DNA of 64,000 nt from Longimicrobiales bacterium (GTDB lineage: Bacteria > Gemmatimonadota > Gemmatimonadetes > Longimicrobiales > Gaopeijiaceae). The stretch spans positions 1,520,576 through 1,584,575 of the forward strand of contig OX639991.1 in the NCBI GenBank assembly GCA_951828585.1, written 5' to 3'. A program made the position numbers and the translations under genes. Positions 8,506 to 16,804 of the stretch are shown piece by piece. The notes under the pieces are model-generated. The model saw only the letters and a program-made list of their open reading frames with translations, was not told the origin of the DNA and did not search any database. Within the stretch, counting starts at the first letter, position 1. Each line of letters opens with the position of its first letter.

Positions 8506-9137
8506 CTAAACCCCCTCCCACCCCTCCTCACCCCGCCGCAGCAACAGCTCCGCCTGCGCCCGGGTTCTCTGCGGCACCTCGTGACACCGCCGACACCGCG
8601 CCTCGTACGTCTCCGCACCCCCCACCTTGATCGTCGGTCCCTCCGCGGGCGCCGGCTTCCCGTCAATGAGGCGCTGGTTCCTTGTCGCCGGATCGCCGCA
8701 CACGACGCAGATCGCGTTCAGCTTGTCGATCCGCTCCGCGCGCGCCAGGAGCAGTCCCATGGGACCGAAGGGTCGCCGCGAAAATCCATGTCCGTGCCGG
8801 CCACGATCACGCGCATCCCCCGGTCCGCCAGCGCATCGGTAACCTCGCAGATGCCGTCGTCCAGGAACTGGGCCTCGTCGATGGCGACGACCTGCGTCTC
8901 GGGGCGGACCCTCTCGGCGAGCTGCACGGAGTTGGACACGGGCTCGGCGTCGATCTGCCGGCCGTCGTGGGACGAGATCTGGAACTGGCCGCCGTAGCGG
9001 TCGTCGAGGTGGGACTTGAAGAGCTGAATGCGCCGGCGGGCGATGAGGGCGCGCCGCACCCGCCGGATCAGCTCCTCGGACTTTCCGCTAAACATGACGC
9101 CGGCGACGACCTCGATCCATCCGTGTCCAGCGACCAC
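8506..9137 (-). pseudogene. tdk: Thymidine kinase, one-base frameshift
   Basis: Reading leftward: [20 protein letters not shown] contains the P-loop, then [12 protein letters not shown] (the DEAQF box), [14 protein letters not shown], and in the next frame [34 protein letters not shown] with a CxxC zinc pair and a second pair CRRCHEV. This is a type II thymidine kinase (dT to dTMP) in full length but for one slip at 8768-8769, where TTT has become TT. One added T restores RGDPFGPM. Because everything else is intact, this may be an assembly error over a working gene. The likely start is GTG 9137, directly after the TGA of the upstream propeller gene (9141-9139), which suggests translational coupling. 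Confidence 0.8.
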
Positions 9138-9138
9138 T

Positions 9139-10335
9139 TCAACGCCACCCGACCAGCCGGCGCAACTCCACCGTTTCCACATCCAGCTCGTTGCGGCGCA
9201 GTATGGCCACCACGTCACCGTCCGCCGCGACCACCAATAGATTCTCGGAGCTCGTAACTTCCCCCACTCGCTCGCCCTGCTTCGAATAGAGCGTCCATCT
9301 CTCCCCCGGACTCCCCCAATAGTGGTACTGCTGGACCCAGATCAACCCGTTCAACTCGCGGACGGTACTGTGGTAGGGATAGGACTCGGGACGCTCCCAG
9401 TCCTCGACCCCGTCCAACTCCCGAAAGAGATCACGGTCCTTACGTGTCACCGCTCTCGGTTCCGGGCTGGCGCCGGACCCCAGCTCGCGGACGAGTTCTC
9501 CCCTCCGGTCGAAGACGGGGATCGCGAATTCCATGTTGTCCCGGATGTAGTACTCGTCGCCGAGGACCCCTGAAGAAGCCTCTAGGCGGAACGGTCCCGG
9601 CCACCGGGTCGTCCCCGCGCCCCCTCGTCCGTAGGGCACCACGAGGCCTTCACCGCCGAGGTAGTGGCCAAGACTATCCACGAAATGGCCGGTGCTGTCA
9701 TACCGGGCCAGGATCCAGGGAATTCGCCTGACCGTGGCGGCCTCAACTCCCACGGGTGTCTGAAGCGAGGAGGCGACAAGCATCGAGCCGTCGGTGAAGA
9801 CACCTTGAACATCCGGGTAGGGATACCCTCCCCAAGGTTGAATGGTGACTGTCTTCTCCACGACGCCGGCCAGGTCGAGGACGGTTAGTCGACGATTCAC
9901 GAAGTCGAAGGTGTATAGCCTGTTTCCGACTGCCTGCGATGAGCCGAGGACCTGGTATTCCCCCGGGCCTTCTCCCTCCCCGCCGGTCGTTCGGAGCAGT
10001 TCGCCCGTGGCCCGATCGTAGTAGCGTAGCGTCTTCGAACTCCACTCCGCCACGATCAGCGCATCCCCCGCCAGCGCCACGCCAGTCACCCGGAAGAGGG
10101 CATCTTCCGGCGTGTTGCCGATCGTCAGCAGGGGCTCGCTGTCGATCCTTGCGACGATCTGCGCCGTCTCCGGCGGCGGACCGCGCTGGGCACCACCCAG
10201 GTCGTCAGCCGCACATAACACGGGGGACAGGATGAGCGCGACCGCGGTGACCGGCACCGGCACGCGAAGAAAATTGGAGATGGCCGCCGATGGCGAACCC
10301 CGGCCGAACCTCCCCTCAAGACCCCAGAACCCCAT
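9139..10335 (-). CDS. Exported six-bladed beta-propeller protein
   Basis: 398 residues. A basic N-terminus and hydrophobic core (VPVTAVALILSPVLCAA) form a signal peptide. Blades follow: LAGDALIVAEWSSKTLRYYD, the family turn GGEGEGPGEYQVLG, NRLYTFDFVNRRLTVLDL, and a closing blade ENLLVVAADGDVVAILRRNELD. A G-rich ribosome binding site lies just before ATG 10335. The stop overlaps the leader of the thymidine kinase gene, so the two are probably one transcript. No catalytic residues are recognised; a periplasmic binding role is inferred. Confidence 0.8.
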   Translation of the reverse strand: MGFWGLEGRFGRGSPSAAISNFLRVPVPVTAVALILSPVLCAADDLGGAQRGPPPETAQIVARIDSEPLLTIGNTPEDALFRVTGVALAGDALIVAEWSSKTLRYYDRATGELLRTTGGEGEGPGEYQVLGSSQAVGNRLYTFDFVNRRLTVLDLAGVVEKTVTIQPWGGYPYPDVQGVFTDGSMLVASSLQTPVGVEAATVRRIPWILARYDSTGHFVDSLGHYLGGEGLVVPYGRGGAGTTRWPGPFRLEASSGVLGDEYYIRDNMEFAIPVFDRRGELVRELGSGASPEPRAVTRKDRDLFRELDGVEDWERPESYPYHSTVRELNGLIWVQQYHYWGSPGERWTLYSKQGERVGEVTSSENLLVVAADGDVVAILRRNELDVETVELRRLVGWR

Positions 10336-10568
10336 ATCCCCCCTCCAGAATCAGGCGAACAGACACGTACATCCCGAACACCCCGAAGAGTACCCGGATG
10401 GCGTTCAGCACGCCAACGAAAACACACAGTTCGCCCCTGCTGATCCCCCCCGACGTTCGGAGACAGAAACCGCCCAAGTGGCATCCGGCTGGTGAGGAAC
10501 TCGATGGCCGGCGAGGAGTCCGGCCGGCAGCCCGGGATGGTTCACCCGCTCCCCATCATCCGCACCCC

Positions 10569-11711
10569 TCACCGACCCTCACGGCGCGGGATCGGCGGAT
10601 CCTCAAATCGCCGGCCCCTTCCCTCAACCGGCAGCGTCACCGTTTCCGGCAGCACCACCACGACGTACGGCTGCGGCGTGTAGGGCGACATGTCCAGCTC
10701 CTCGTCATCAAAGTAGGCCAGCCGGTTCGGCGTCGTCCTCGTCATGAGCCAGAGAAGCTGGGCGGACAGCCGTTCCGGCCGGTAGCGGACCGCGAAGTAC
10801 GGAAGAATCGTCTCGGCAACGTCCTCCCGGTCGGGAAAGTCCTGCGCGTAGTCGGAGATGGAGACGCCGTCCGCCTGCTGGGCCGCGCGCCAGCCGGGCG
10901 AGTCCGCATGGTCCGGATCGAGCGAGGCGTGTGCGCCTTCGTGCATGAACACTTCTTCCAGGAACCCGTCGTTGACGGCCCTCCTGGTGCCCGGATCCTC
11001 CGTATGGATCAGGATGCTGCCGTTGTAGGAGTTGCCCCCGAAGGCCCCCTGTCCCGCATTCACCTCCACCTCCTGGAGGTTCGCCAGGAGAGCCGCCGGC
11101 AACCGTCCCATCGCGGGCCCGAAGACTTCGATCTCCGCCTCGGCCGCCTCCGCGCTGCCGAATTCCGGATTGAACTGCCACTCCACCGTCCGTTCGCCGA
11201 ACTGCACGTCGAACAGGTAGGCGTTCACCGTGATCCAGGCGTTGGCCCGCCGGTCGAAGATCTCCCGCATCCCGCGGCCGGTGTGCGTGACGCTGCCGAA
11301 CGACGAGGGGTCGTCGGGGCCGAGGATCTCCGGGGTCACCCATACCGTTCCGCTGAACGGCGGCTCCCCGGTGTGTGCGAGCCCGATATCGAGCGTCTGG
11401 TCGGCACGAACGTCCACTTCGAAGGTCGCTCGCCGGTAGCTGGGTGGGGCGCTGACGGTGATCCCGATCTTCCCCCCGGTGACGCCCGACAGCTGATACT
11501 GCCCGAGTGAATCGGTGTTCGTGGACGCCGACGTTCCCTCTTCCAGCCGCACGGCCGCACCGGGAATCGCCAGCCCCGCCATCCGGCTGTCGGTCACCTT
11601 GCCGGAAAGCGTGAACGACCCCACCACCGCCGGCTCAGTCTCGCCGCAGGAGACGGAGACCAGGCCGGCCATTGCCGCCGATACGGCGATCACGATTGGG
11701 CGACGCGTCAT
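10569..11711 (-). CDS. Lipoprotein with carboxypeptidase-regulatory-like and HExxH domains
   Basis: 380 residues. The lipobox is VSVSC near residue 21. Residues ~30-110 form a carboxypeptidase-regulatory-like beta-sandwich (GSFTLSGKVTDSRMAGLAIPGAAVRLEEG, then DSLGQYQLSGV). The rest has a metallopeptidase look: GFLEEVFMHEGAHASLDPDH carries HEGAH, a zincin HExxH motif, with a following Asp-His pair. A peptidase role is plausible but the family is not recognised. ATG 11711 has a GGAG box nine bases upstream; ATG 11726 has none. It is divergent from the Hsp70 gene across 110 bp. Confidence 0.65.
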   Translation of the reverse strand: MTRRPIVIAVSAAMAGLVSVSCGETEPAVVGSFTLSGKVTDSRMAGLAIPGAAVRLEEGTSASTNTDSLGQYQLSGVTGGKIGITVSAPPSYRRATFEVDVRADQTLDIGLAHTGEPPFSGTVWVTPEILGPDDPSSFGSVTHTGRGMREIFDRRANAWITVNAYLFDVQFGERTVEWQFNPEFGSAEAAEAEIEVFGPAMGRLPAALLANLQEVEVNAGQGAFGGNSYNGSILIHTEDPGTRRAVNDGFLEEVFMHEGAHASLDPDHADSPGWRAAQQADGVSISDYAQDFPDREDVAETILPYFAVRYRPERLSAQLLWLMTRTTPNRLAYFDDEELDMSPYTPQPYVVVVLPETVTLPVEGRGRRFEDPPIPRREGR

Positions 11712-11820
11712 TCCCGTATACTCCATTGAGACACACTCGAACCACTGCGCTACACGCGCAAAAACCTACCGAAGCAGGGCGTTGGACGCACGGACGCGGC
11801 TTTCGCTAGCTTCCTCCACC

Positions 11821-13413
11821 ATGCCAACCCACTGGGCCATCGACCTCGGCACCTCCAACACGACCGTCTGCGAAGACCGGTCCGGCCAGCCGCACGTCGT
11901 GAACCTCCCCGACCTGGCCAAGCTGGAGCCCATCACGCAGACCCCCGTCATGCCTTCGTGCATCTGCGTCATGGACGAGCAGGGCGAGAAGGTCCTGATC
12001 GGGCAGGAGGCCGTCACCTACAACTGGGACGGACGGGCCACGGGTTTCGCGCGCGGTTTCAAGCGCTACCTGGGCATGGAGAGCAGCCGGGCCATGGCGC
12101 GCGTGGGCGGGAGGACCTTCACCGCGCACGACGTCGCGTCGCTCTTCCTGCACGAGGTCGTCCGCAAGCTCGAAGCGCGATTCGACGAAGAGGTCACCGA
12201 CGTCACCATCGCCACGCCGAGCAGCTTCTACGAGACGTACCGGGCTGAACTGCAGGCGATTCTCCGGAGTGTGAAACGCCGCGGCTGGTGGGGACGCATG
12301 TGGGCGCGCCTTCGGGGGAAGCCGGGCGGGATCGTGTTCCGCACCCTCGACGAACCCGTCGCGGCCGCGCTCGGCTACGGGGTCGATGTCGGACGCCCCA
12401 CCACCGTGGTCGCCTTCGATTTCGGCGGCGGATCGATGGAAGCGGCCGTCGTGCGGACCCACGGCGCGCGGACGGTGGAGACCGGCCGGGCCGAGGTGCT
12501 CGCCAAGCAGGCCGTCGAACTGGGCGGGGACGACATCGACCGCTGGATCCTGGAGCGGCTCGTCCCGTCGGCGCTGCACGACTGGCCTGAATGGGAGGTC
12601 GCGCTCCGGTGGGAGGCCGAGCGCGTGAAGCTGCTCGCGAGCGCCGGGAGCGAGGGCGACTTCACCTTCCGCAATGAATCGTACGGGAGACTGGACTACC
12701 CCGTCCTACGCGACCTTCTCGCCGAAAACGGCCTCTATGCGCGCATCCGGGAGCTCCTGGACGACACGCTCACCGAACTGCGGACACGGCACGGCGTCCC
12801 CCCGCACGCGGTCGACGATGTGATCCTCGAAGGCGGTTCCACCCTCCTTCCCGAAGTGCGCAACGTCGTGGGCGACGTGCTCGGCCGCGACAAGGTGCGT
12901 GAGTGGCTTCCCTTCGCGGCCGTCGCGCGCGGCGCCTGCATCTTCGCAGGTGGCGCGCACGTCGAGGACTTCATCTACCACGACTACGCGATTCGGCTTC
13001 TGCCCGACGACGACAAGGGGGCCGAGTACGAACTCCTCATCCCCGGCGGGACGCGGTTCCCCACGATCGACAACTTCGTGACGCGCTACTATGCGCCCGG
13101 CTTCGACGGCCAGCGGCACATCAACCTCTTCATCTGCGAGGTCGGGCGCGTGGCCGGGCGTCCGGTCGACTGGACCGAGCGACCCAACGGTACCCGCTAT
13201 TTCGTGCCCGGGACCGAGGGCGAACGGGCGTTTTGCCTGTGCCTCAACGAGGCGGACCCGGCACTGCCGCTGAATCCGGTCGGCAGGGGAACCGCGCCCC
13301 GGCTGCGCGTGACCTATTCGGTTGACGAAAACCGCTGGCTGTGCGTAACGGTACATGACCTGCACCGGAAGACCGACCTGAGGGTCAAACACCCCGTGGT
13401 GCGATTGCGATGA
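11821..13413 (+). CDS. Hsp70-family (DnaK-like) ATPase
   Basis: 530 residues. The N-terminal phosphate loop (WAIDLGTSNTTVCED), the second phosphate motif (VVAFDFGGGSMEAAVV) and the adenosine motif (VILEGGSTLLPEV) identify an actin/Hsp70-fold ATPase. A beta-rich C-terminal part (from about residue 390) replaces the substrate-binding region of DnaK, and no helical lid or EEVD tail is seen. Unlike DnaK, a basic insert (VKRRGWWGRMWARLRGKPGG) lies in the ATPase domain. No DnaJ or GrpE is adjacent. Its stop overlaps the ATG of a 20-codon mini-ORF that leads into the HEAT-repeat gene, so the partner at 13469 is the best guess for a functional complex. Confidence 0.85.
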   Translation: MPTHWAIDLGTSNTTVCEDRSGQPHVVNLPDLAKLEPITQTPVMPSCICVMDEQGEKVLIGQEAVTYNWDGRATGFARGFKRYLGMESSRAMARVGGRTFTAHDVASLFLHEVVRKLEARFDEEVTDVTIATPSSFYETYRAELQAILRSVKRRGWWGRMWARLRGKPGGIVFRTLDEPVAAALGYGVDVGRPTTVVAFDFGGGSMEAAVVRTHGARTVETGRAEVLAKQAVELGGDDIDRWILERLVPSALHDWPEWEVALRWEAERVKLLASAGSEGDFTFRNESYGRLDYPVLRDLLAENGLYARIRELLDDTLTELRTRHGVPPHAVDDVILEGGSTLLPEVRNVVGDVLGRDKVREWLPFAAVARGACIFAGGAHVEDFIYHDYAIRLLPDDDKGAEYELLIPGGTRFPTIDNFVTRYYAPGFDGQRHINLFICEVGRVAGRPVDWTERPNGTRYFVPGTEGERAFCLCLNEADPALPLNPVGRGTAPRLRVTYSVDENRWLCVTVHDLHRKTDLRVKHPVVRLR

Positions 13414-13460
13414 GTGCCGGAGGTGCGATGAGCGCCAGACGTGCGATGAACGCCAGGGAG
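13407..13460 (+). repeat. Three tandem 18-bp units at the Hsp70/HEAT junction
   Basis: Units GCGATGAGTGCCGGAGGT, GCGATGAGCGCCAGACGT and GCGATGAACGCCAGGGAG lie head to tail from the last codons of the Hsp70 gene into the spacer. Each unit supplies an in-frame ATG. They form most of the mini-ORF described separately. Confidence 0.75.
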
Positions 13461-13472
13461 TCCGCTGAATGA
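13410..13472 (+). CDS. 20-codon mini-ORF coupling Hsp70 and HEAT-repeat genes
   Basis: ATG 13410 overlaps the Hsp70 stop (ATGA) and the mini-ORF stop TGA 13470-13472 overlaps the ATG of the next gene (again ATGA). The peptide would be MSAGGAMSARRAMNARESAE, a hexapeptide repeated three times with three internal methionines. The simplest reading is a translational relay: ribosomes ending Hsp70 re-initiate here and are delivered to the HEAT-repeat start. A functional peptide is possible but not supported. Seen directly in the sequence; the role is inference. Confidence 0.4.
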   Translation: MSAGGAMSARRAMNARESAE

Positions 13473-14767
13473 GCCCGCTGAAATCCCTCTTCGGGCCGAG
13501 CCAGGAGGAGATCTGGCGGAAGCTGTCCCGCGAAGTGGGCGGGCGATTCCGCGAAGGAGGGATCCTCAGTTCACACGCCGTCCAGGCCCGTACCGAAGAC
13601 TGGCTCATCACGCTAGACACGTACGCAGTGAGCACCGGCACGGCAAGCCAGATCTACACACGGCTCCGCGCTCCCTATTTCAACCCGGAGGGCTTCAGGT
13701 TCGAAATCTATCGGTCAGGCTTCTTCACGGAGCTGTGGAAGGGGATGGGGATGCAGGATATCGAGGTCGGCCATACCCGTTTTGATCGGGACTTCGTGAT
13801 CAAGGGCAATGCGCCCGGGCGGATACGGCGGCTCTTCGACAACGAGAAGATCCGCCGCCTCATCGATGCCCAGCCCAGGATCCACCTGTCCGTCAAGGCG
13901 CACGAGGGGGTTTTCAGCAAGTTTCCCGCCGGGGTGGACGAACTCCACTCCCAGTCGGCCGGGACCATCAAGGACCTGGCGCAGCTCCGCATGCTCTTCG
14001 ATCTCTTCGCCGAGGTCCTGCAACAGGTTTGCCACGAGGGGAAAGCGTACGAGGACGATGTCCGGATCCACATGCGGCGGCTGCGCGCGCCCGGGGGGCA
14101 GATCAGGGACAGGCATGTGATCTGGGAGGGGGACGAGCCGCGCCGCGATGCAGCCACCGCGCTTGGACGGCTGGGGGATCCCGCAGCCGGTCGCGCCCTT
14201 ACCTCTGTTCTCCAGGACAAGGACACCGTGCTCATTGCGCGGGCGATCGAGGCACTCGCCCGGATCGGTGACGCGCGGGCGATCGGTCCACTCGTCCGCA
14301 AACTCGGCGACATCAAGGCGGCCGACGACGGCCGGTCCATCCGCGATCATGTCGCCGATGCGTTGAGGCAGCTGGGCGAAGGGGACCTGGTCGACGCCGT
14401 GCTGGTGGCGCTGGACGGCGACTTCGCACGTCTCAAGGCGTACGATGGCGAATACAGGGAGGAGATCATCGAGGCGCTCACCGACGCGATCCGCTGGCGC
14501 TCCGCCACGCACCCGGCGAACGCGCTCGCCGAAATCCACGCCGTGGAAGCGCTGCCACGACTCCGTAAGATCCTGACGAACTTCGGTGGGCGGAACCCCA
14601 CCGGTCACGCGGTCGCGGACGTGATCAGGAAGCTCGAGTCACGGGCCTCGCTTCCACGAGCCGCCACGGCGCCCGATGCCCAGGTGGACACGCTGCCACG
14701 TGCGGCGCGGGAGCCGGGGCCGGATACCCGGACACTGCCGCGCGGTTCACGGGGACCGGGCGAATAG
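13469..14767 (+). CDS. HEAT-repeat protein, partner of the Hsp70 gene
   Basis: 432 residues in three parts. Residues 1-210 resemble the DUF3137-type soluble domain (ending its core with FDRDFVIKGNAPGRIRRLFDNEKIR). Residues ~220-390 hold HEAT-like helical repeats, for example RRDAATALGRLGDPAAGRALTSVLQDKD and ARAIEALARIGDARAIGPLVRKLGD. The tail is low-complexity with repeated TLPR. No signal peptide, so cytoplasmic. It follows Hsp70 through a coupled mini-ORF and is expected to be co-translated with it. It may act as a scaffold or client adaptor; no enzyme motif is seen. Confidence 0.7.
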   Translation: MSPLKSLFGPSQEEIWRKLSREVGGRFREGGILSSHAVQARTEDWLITLDTYAVSTGTASQIYTRLRAPYFNPEGFRFEIYRSGFFTELWKGMGMQDIEVGHTRFDRDFVIKGNAPGRIRRLFDNEKIRRLIDAQPRIHLSVKAHEGVFSKFPAGVDELHSQSAGTIKDLAQLRMLFDLFAEVLQQVCHEGKAYEDDVRIHMRRLRAPGGQIRDRHVIWEGDEPRRDAATALGRLGDPAAGRALTSVLQDKDTVLIARAIEALARIGDARAIGPLVRKLGDIKAADDGRSIRDHVADALRQLGEGDLVDAVLVALDGDFARLKAYDGEYREEIIEALTDAIRWRSATHPANALAEIHAVEALPRLRKILTNFGGRNPTGHAVADVIRKLESRASLPRAATAPDAQVDTLPRAAREPGPDTRTLPRGSRGPGE

Positions 14768-14804
14768 CGTCAGGCGCCGGGCGACCTGTACGGCACAGAC
14801 TTCC

Positions 14805-15272
14805 CTACGGCGGCCTCCCGGCGCGCCAGCCAGCGGAATCCCGACCAGCGATCTCGGCCACATGAACCACCCGGTCGGCGAGATAGGGGTGTCTGCGCAC
14901 CTTGTCATGGAAGCGTGTGTCCGCCGTTACGACGGGGTAGTTCTCGTGAATTGCCAACGCAAGGTAGAAACAGTCGTAAGCGGAGTGCCCGAGATCTCTT
15001 GCGAGGCGTGCGCCGGAAGCGGCGAGCCGGCGCATCGACAGGGGGGTGGCCACCGGGGCCGTACGCAGCAGGTCCACCGCGTCGGCGAGCTGTTCAGGGT
15101 CCATCTCACCGAGCCGGTGCTTGGCGGCCAGCGCGCTTGTCGCTTCGGCAAAGAGCAGATCGGGCGCCAGAAGCGTGACATCCGAATCGAGCAGCGTTGC
15201 CGACTCTTCAGAGAAGGGTTCGGCCACGAGCCACTTCACGGCCACGCTCGCATCGACCACGTACCCGGTCAT
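14805..15272 (-). CDS. vapC: PIN-domain toxin (VapC family)
   Basis: 155 residues. The PIN fold is shown by the N-terminal VVDASVAVKWLV (first acidic residue), a Glu in LLFAEATSAL, the GHSAYDCFYLALA segment with the third Asp, and VVTADTRFHDKV with the fourth. Such proteins are Mg-dependent RNases that cut tRNA or rRNA. The start overlaps the antitoxin stop (ATGA), so the two are co-translated. All four acidic positions are present, so the toxin looks intact. The last ~15 residues are unlike other family members. Confidence 0.85.
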   Translation of the reverse strand: MTGYVVDASVAVKWLVAEPFSEESATLLDSDVTLLAPDLLFAEATSALAAKHRLGEMDPEQLADAVDLLRTAPVATPLSMRRLAASGARLARDLGHSAYDCFYLALAIHENYPVVTADTRFHDKVRRHPYLADRVVHVAEIAGRDSAGWRAGRPP

Positions 15273-15505
15273 TGCTGCGCGTCCCGGTCCCGGTCGGCGC
15301 GAATGGTGTCGGTACTGTCAATCGATGACGCGAGACGCTGCCGCATCGCGCGCGCCCGGTCGGCGAAGGTGCCTTCGGCCGGGAGCAGGGTCTTCCGCAG
15401 GATCTCGCGGTGCTCTGCTTCGGCGGACCTGCCGTTGGTTGCGGCGCGCTGCCTTAGGCCATCGATGACCTGCCGGGAGAGTTTGCGAACCGTGAGTTGA
15501 GCCAT
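15269..15505 (-). CDS. Ribbon-helix-helix antitoxin partner of VapC
   Basis: 78 residues. The start MAQLTVRKLSRQVIDGLRQRA is the short strand and first helix of an Arc/FitA-type ribbon-helix-helix protein, followed by EHREILRKTLL. The C-terminal half is charged and would wrap the toxin. An earlier in-frame start exists at 15613, but 15505 matches the family length and lies just downstream of a good promoter. It is expected to repress its own promoter through the paired repeats at 15521-15564. Confidence 0.8.
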   Translation of the reverse strand: MAQLTVRKLSRQVIDGLRQRAATNGRSAEAEHREILRKTLLPAEGTFADRARAMRQRLASSIDSTDTIRADRDRDAQQ

Positions 15506-15520
15506 TTCTCTGCTGTCGTT

Positions 15521-15571
15521 GAAGTGTAGGCAATGAAACTGCATAATATGAAGTGCAGGCAATGCCGTCAA
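15521..15571 (-). promoter_or_regulatory. Promoter and paired operator of the VapC/RHH locus
   Basis: Leftward promoter: -35 TTGACG (15566-15571), 17-bp spacer, -10 TATTAT (15543-15548). Two copies of a 15-bp word, GAAGTGTAGGCAATG (15521-15535) and GAAGTGCAGGCAATG (15550-15564), flank the -10; one lies in the spacer. Binding of the antitoxin to both would block polymerase. The repeats are direct, 29 bp apart. Confidence 0.65.
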
Positions 15572-15777
15572 TCCAGGGTTGGTCCCGCGCTGCCGCTGGC
15601 CCCCGCCCACCAAATGGCCGCAAGGGTCCCCACTCCAAACACGGGTAATCCTGGGTTGAATCGCATGCCGAGAGGACTGCGGGCAGCCAGCAGAGAAGCC
15701 GGACCCGCCCTGTCACGTCACCGGAGATCGGGTCTACCTTCCTCCAGCCCGTCACCACCACCGAGGATCAAGTCACC

Positions 15778-16698
15778 ATGAACAGCACCACACCCGCAAA
15801 CCCCCGCCCCCCCCTCGCCGCCACCCTAACCGCGCTCATCCTCCTCACCACCCTCGTCCCCCCCGCCAACCTCCTCGCCCAGCTCACCCCCACCCCCGGC
15901 CAGCAGGTCGCCCTCGTCACCGGCTCCACCTCCGGCCTCGGCCGCGAGCTTGCCCTCCGCCTCGGCGCCCGCGGCGACCATGTCATCGTCCACGGGCGCA
16001 ACGCGGAACGCGGCGCGGAAGTCGTGGATTCCATCAATGCGGCAGGGCCCGGCAGCGCCCGCTTCTACCGCGCCGACTTCGCGTCCTTCGCCGAGACCCG
16101 CGCCTTCGCGGAAACCCTGCTGGCCGACTACGACCGCCTCGACATCCTCATCAACAACGCGGGCTTCGGCTCGGCCCCGAACGAGCGCATGCTCTCCGAG
16201 GACGGGCACGAGTACCGGTTCCAGGTCAACTACCTCTCCACCTACCTGCTCACGCACATGCTCATGGAGCGTCTGCTGTCCAGCACCCCATCGCGGATCG
16301 TGAACGTGTCGTCCGGCGCGCAGGCCCCGATCGACTTCGACGACGTCATGATCGAGAACGACTTCAGCGGGCGCCGCGCCTACGCCCAGAGCAAGCTCGC
16401 CCAGATCATGTTCACCGTCGATCTGGCCGAGGAGCTGGAGGGGACCGGGATCGTGGTCGGGTCGCTTCACCCGGCCACGTACATGCCGACCGGCATGGTG
16501 CTGCGGCTGGGCGCCACGCCGCGCGCCACCATCGCCGAAGGGGCCGACGCGGTCATGCAGGTGGTGGATTCGGACGACTTCGAGAGCGGGCAGTACTTCA
16601 ACGGCTTGAGGCCCGCGCGCGCCAACGCCCAGGCCTACGATCCGGAAGCGCGGGCCCGGCTCAAGGAGCTGAGCCAGGAGTTGACGGGGATCCGCTGA
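15778..16698 (+). CDS. Exported short-chain dehydrogenase/reductase
   Basis: 306 residues. The SDR core is complete: cofactor loop VTGSTSGLG, LINNAGFG, catalytic Ser in RIVNVSSGA and YAQSK for the Tyr-Lys pair. Oddly, the first ~34 residues (ATLTALILLTTLVPPANLLAQ) form a clear signal peptide with a cleavage site, which is unusual for an NAD(P)-dependent enzyme. Either it is an exported SDR, which would need a bound cofactor or Tat-type export (no twin arginine is seen), or the segment is a membrane anchor facing the cytoplasm. Substrate unknown. It precedes the RND gene by about 100 bp. Confidence 0.8.
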   Translation: MNSTTPANPRPPLAATLTALILLTTLVPPANLLAQLTPTPGQQVALVTGSTSGLGRELALRLGARGDHVIVHGRNAERGAEVVDSINAAGPGSARFYRADFASFAETRAFAETLLADYDRLDILINNAGFGSAPNERMLSEDGHEYRFQVNYLSTYLLTHMLMERLLSSTPSRIVNVSSGAQAPIDFDDVMIENDFSGRRAYAQSKLAQIMFTVDLAEELEGTGIVVGSLHPATYMPTGMVLRLGATPRATIAEGADAVMQVVDSDDFESGQYFNGLRPARANAQAYDPEARARLKELSQELTGIR

Positions 16699-16804
16699 GG
16701 GACACGGTTGCTCCGGGATACCGGCAACCAGATATTCGTCAGCGGCAATGTCGCGGGCGGGTGGCAGCGGGCACGATACTTCAGACCCAGGCCGACACGG
16801 CAAG

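Noticed and set aside
10336-10568. Small gene in the gap after the HExxH lipoprotein
   Set aside because: No frame has both a credible start and family-like composition; only GC-rich open frames.
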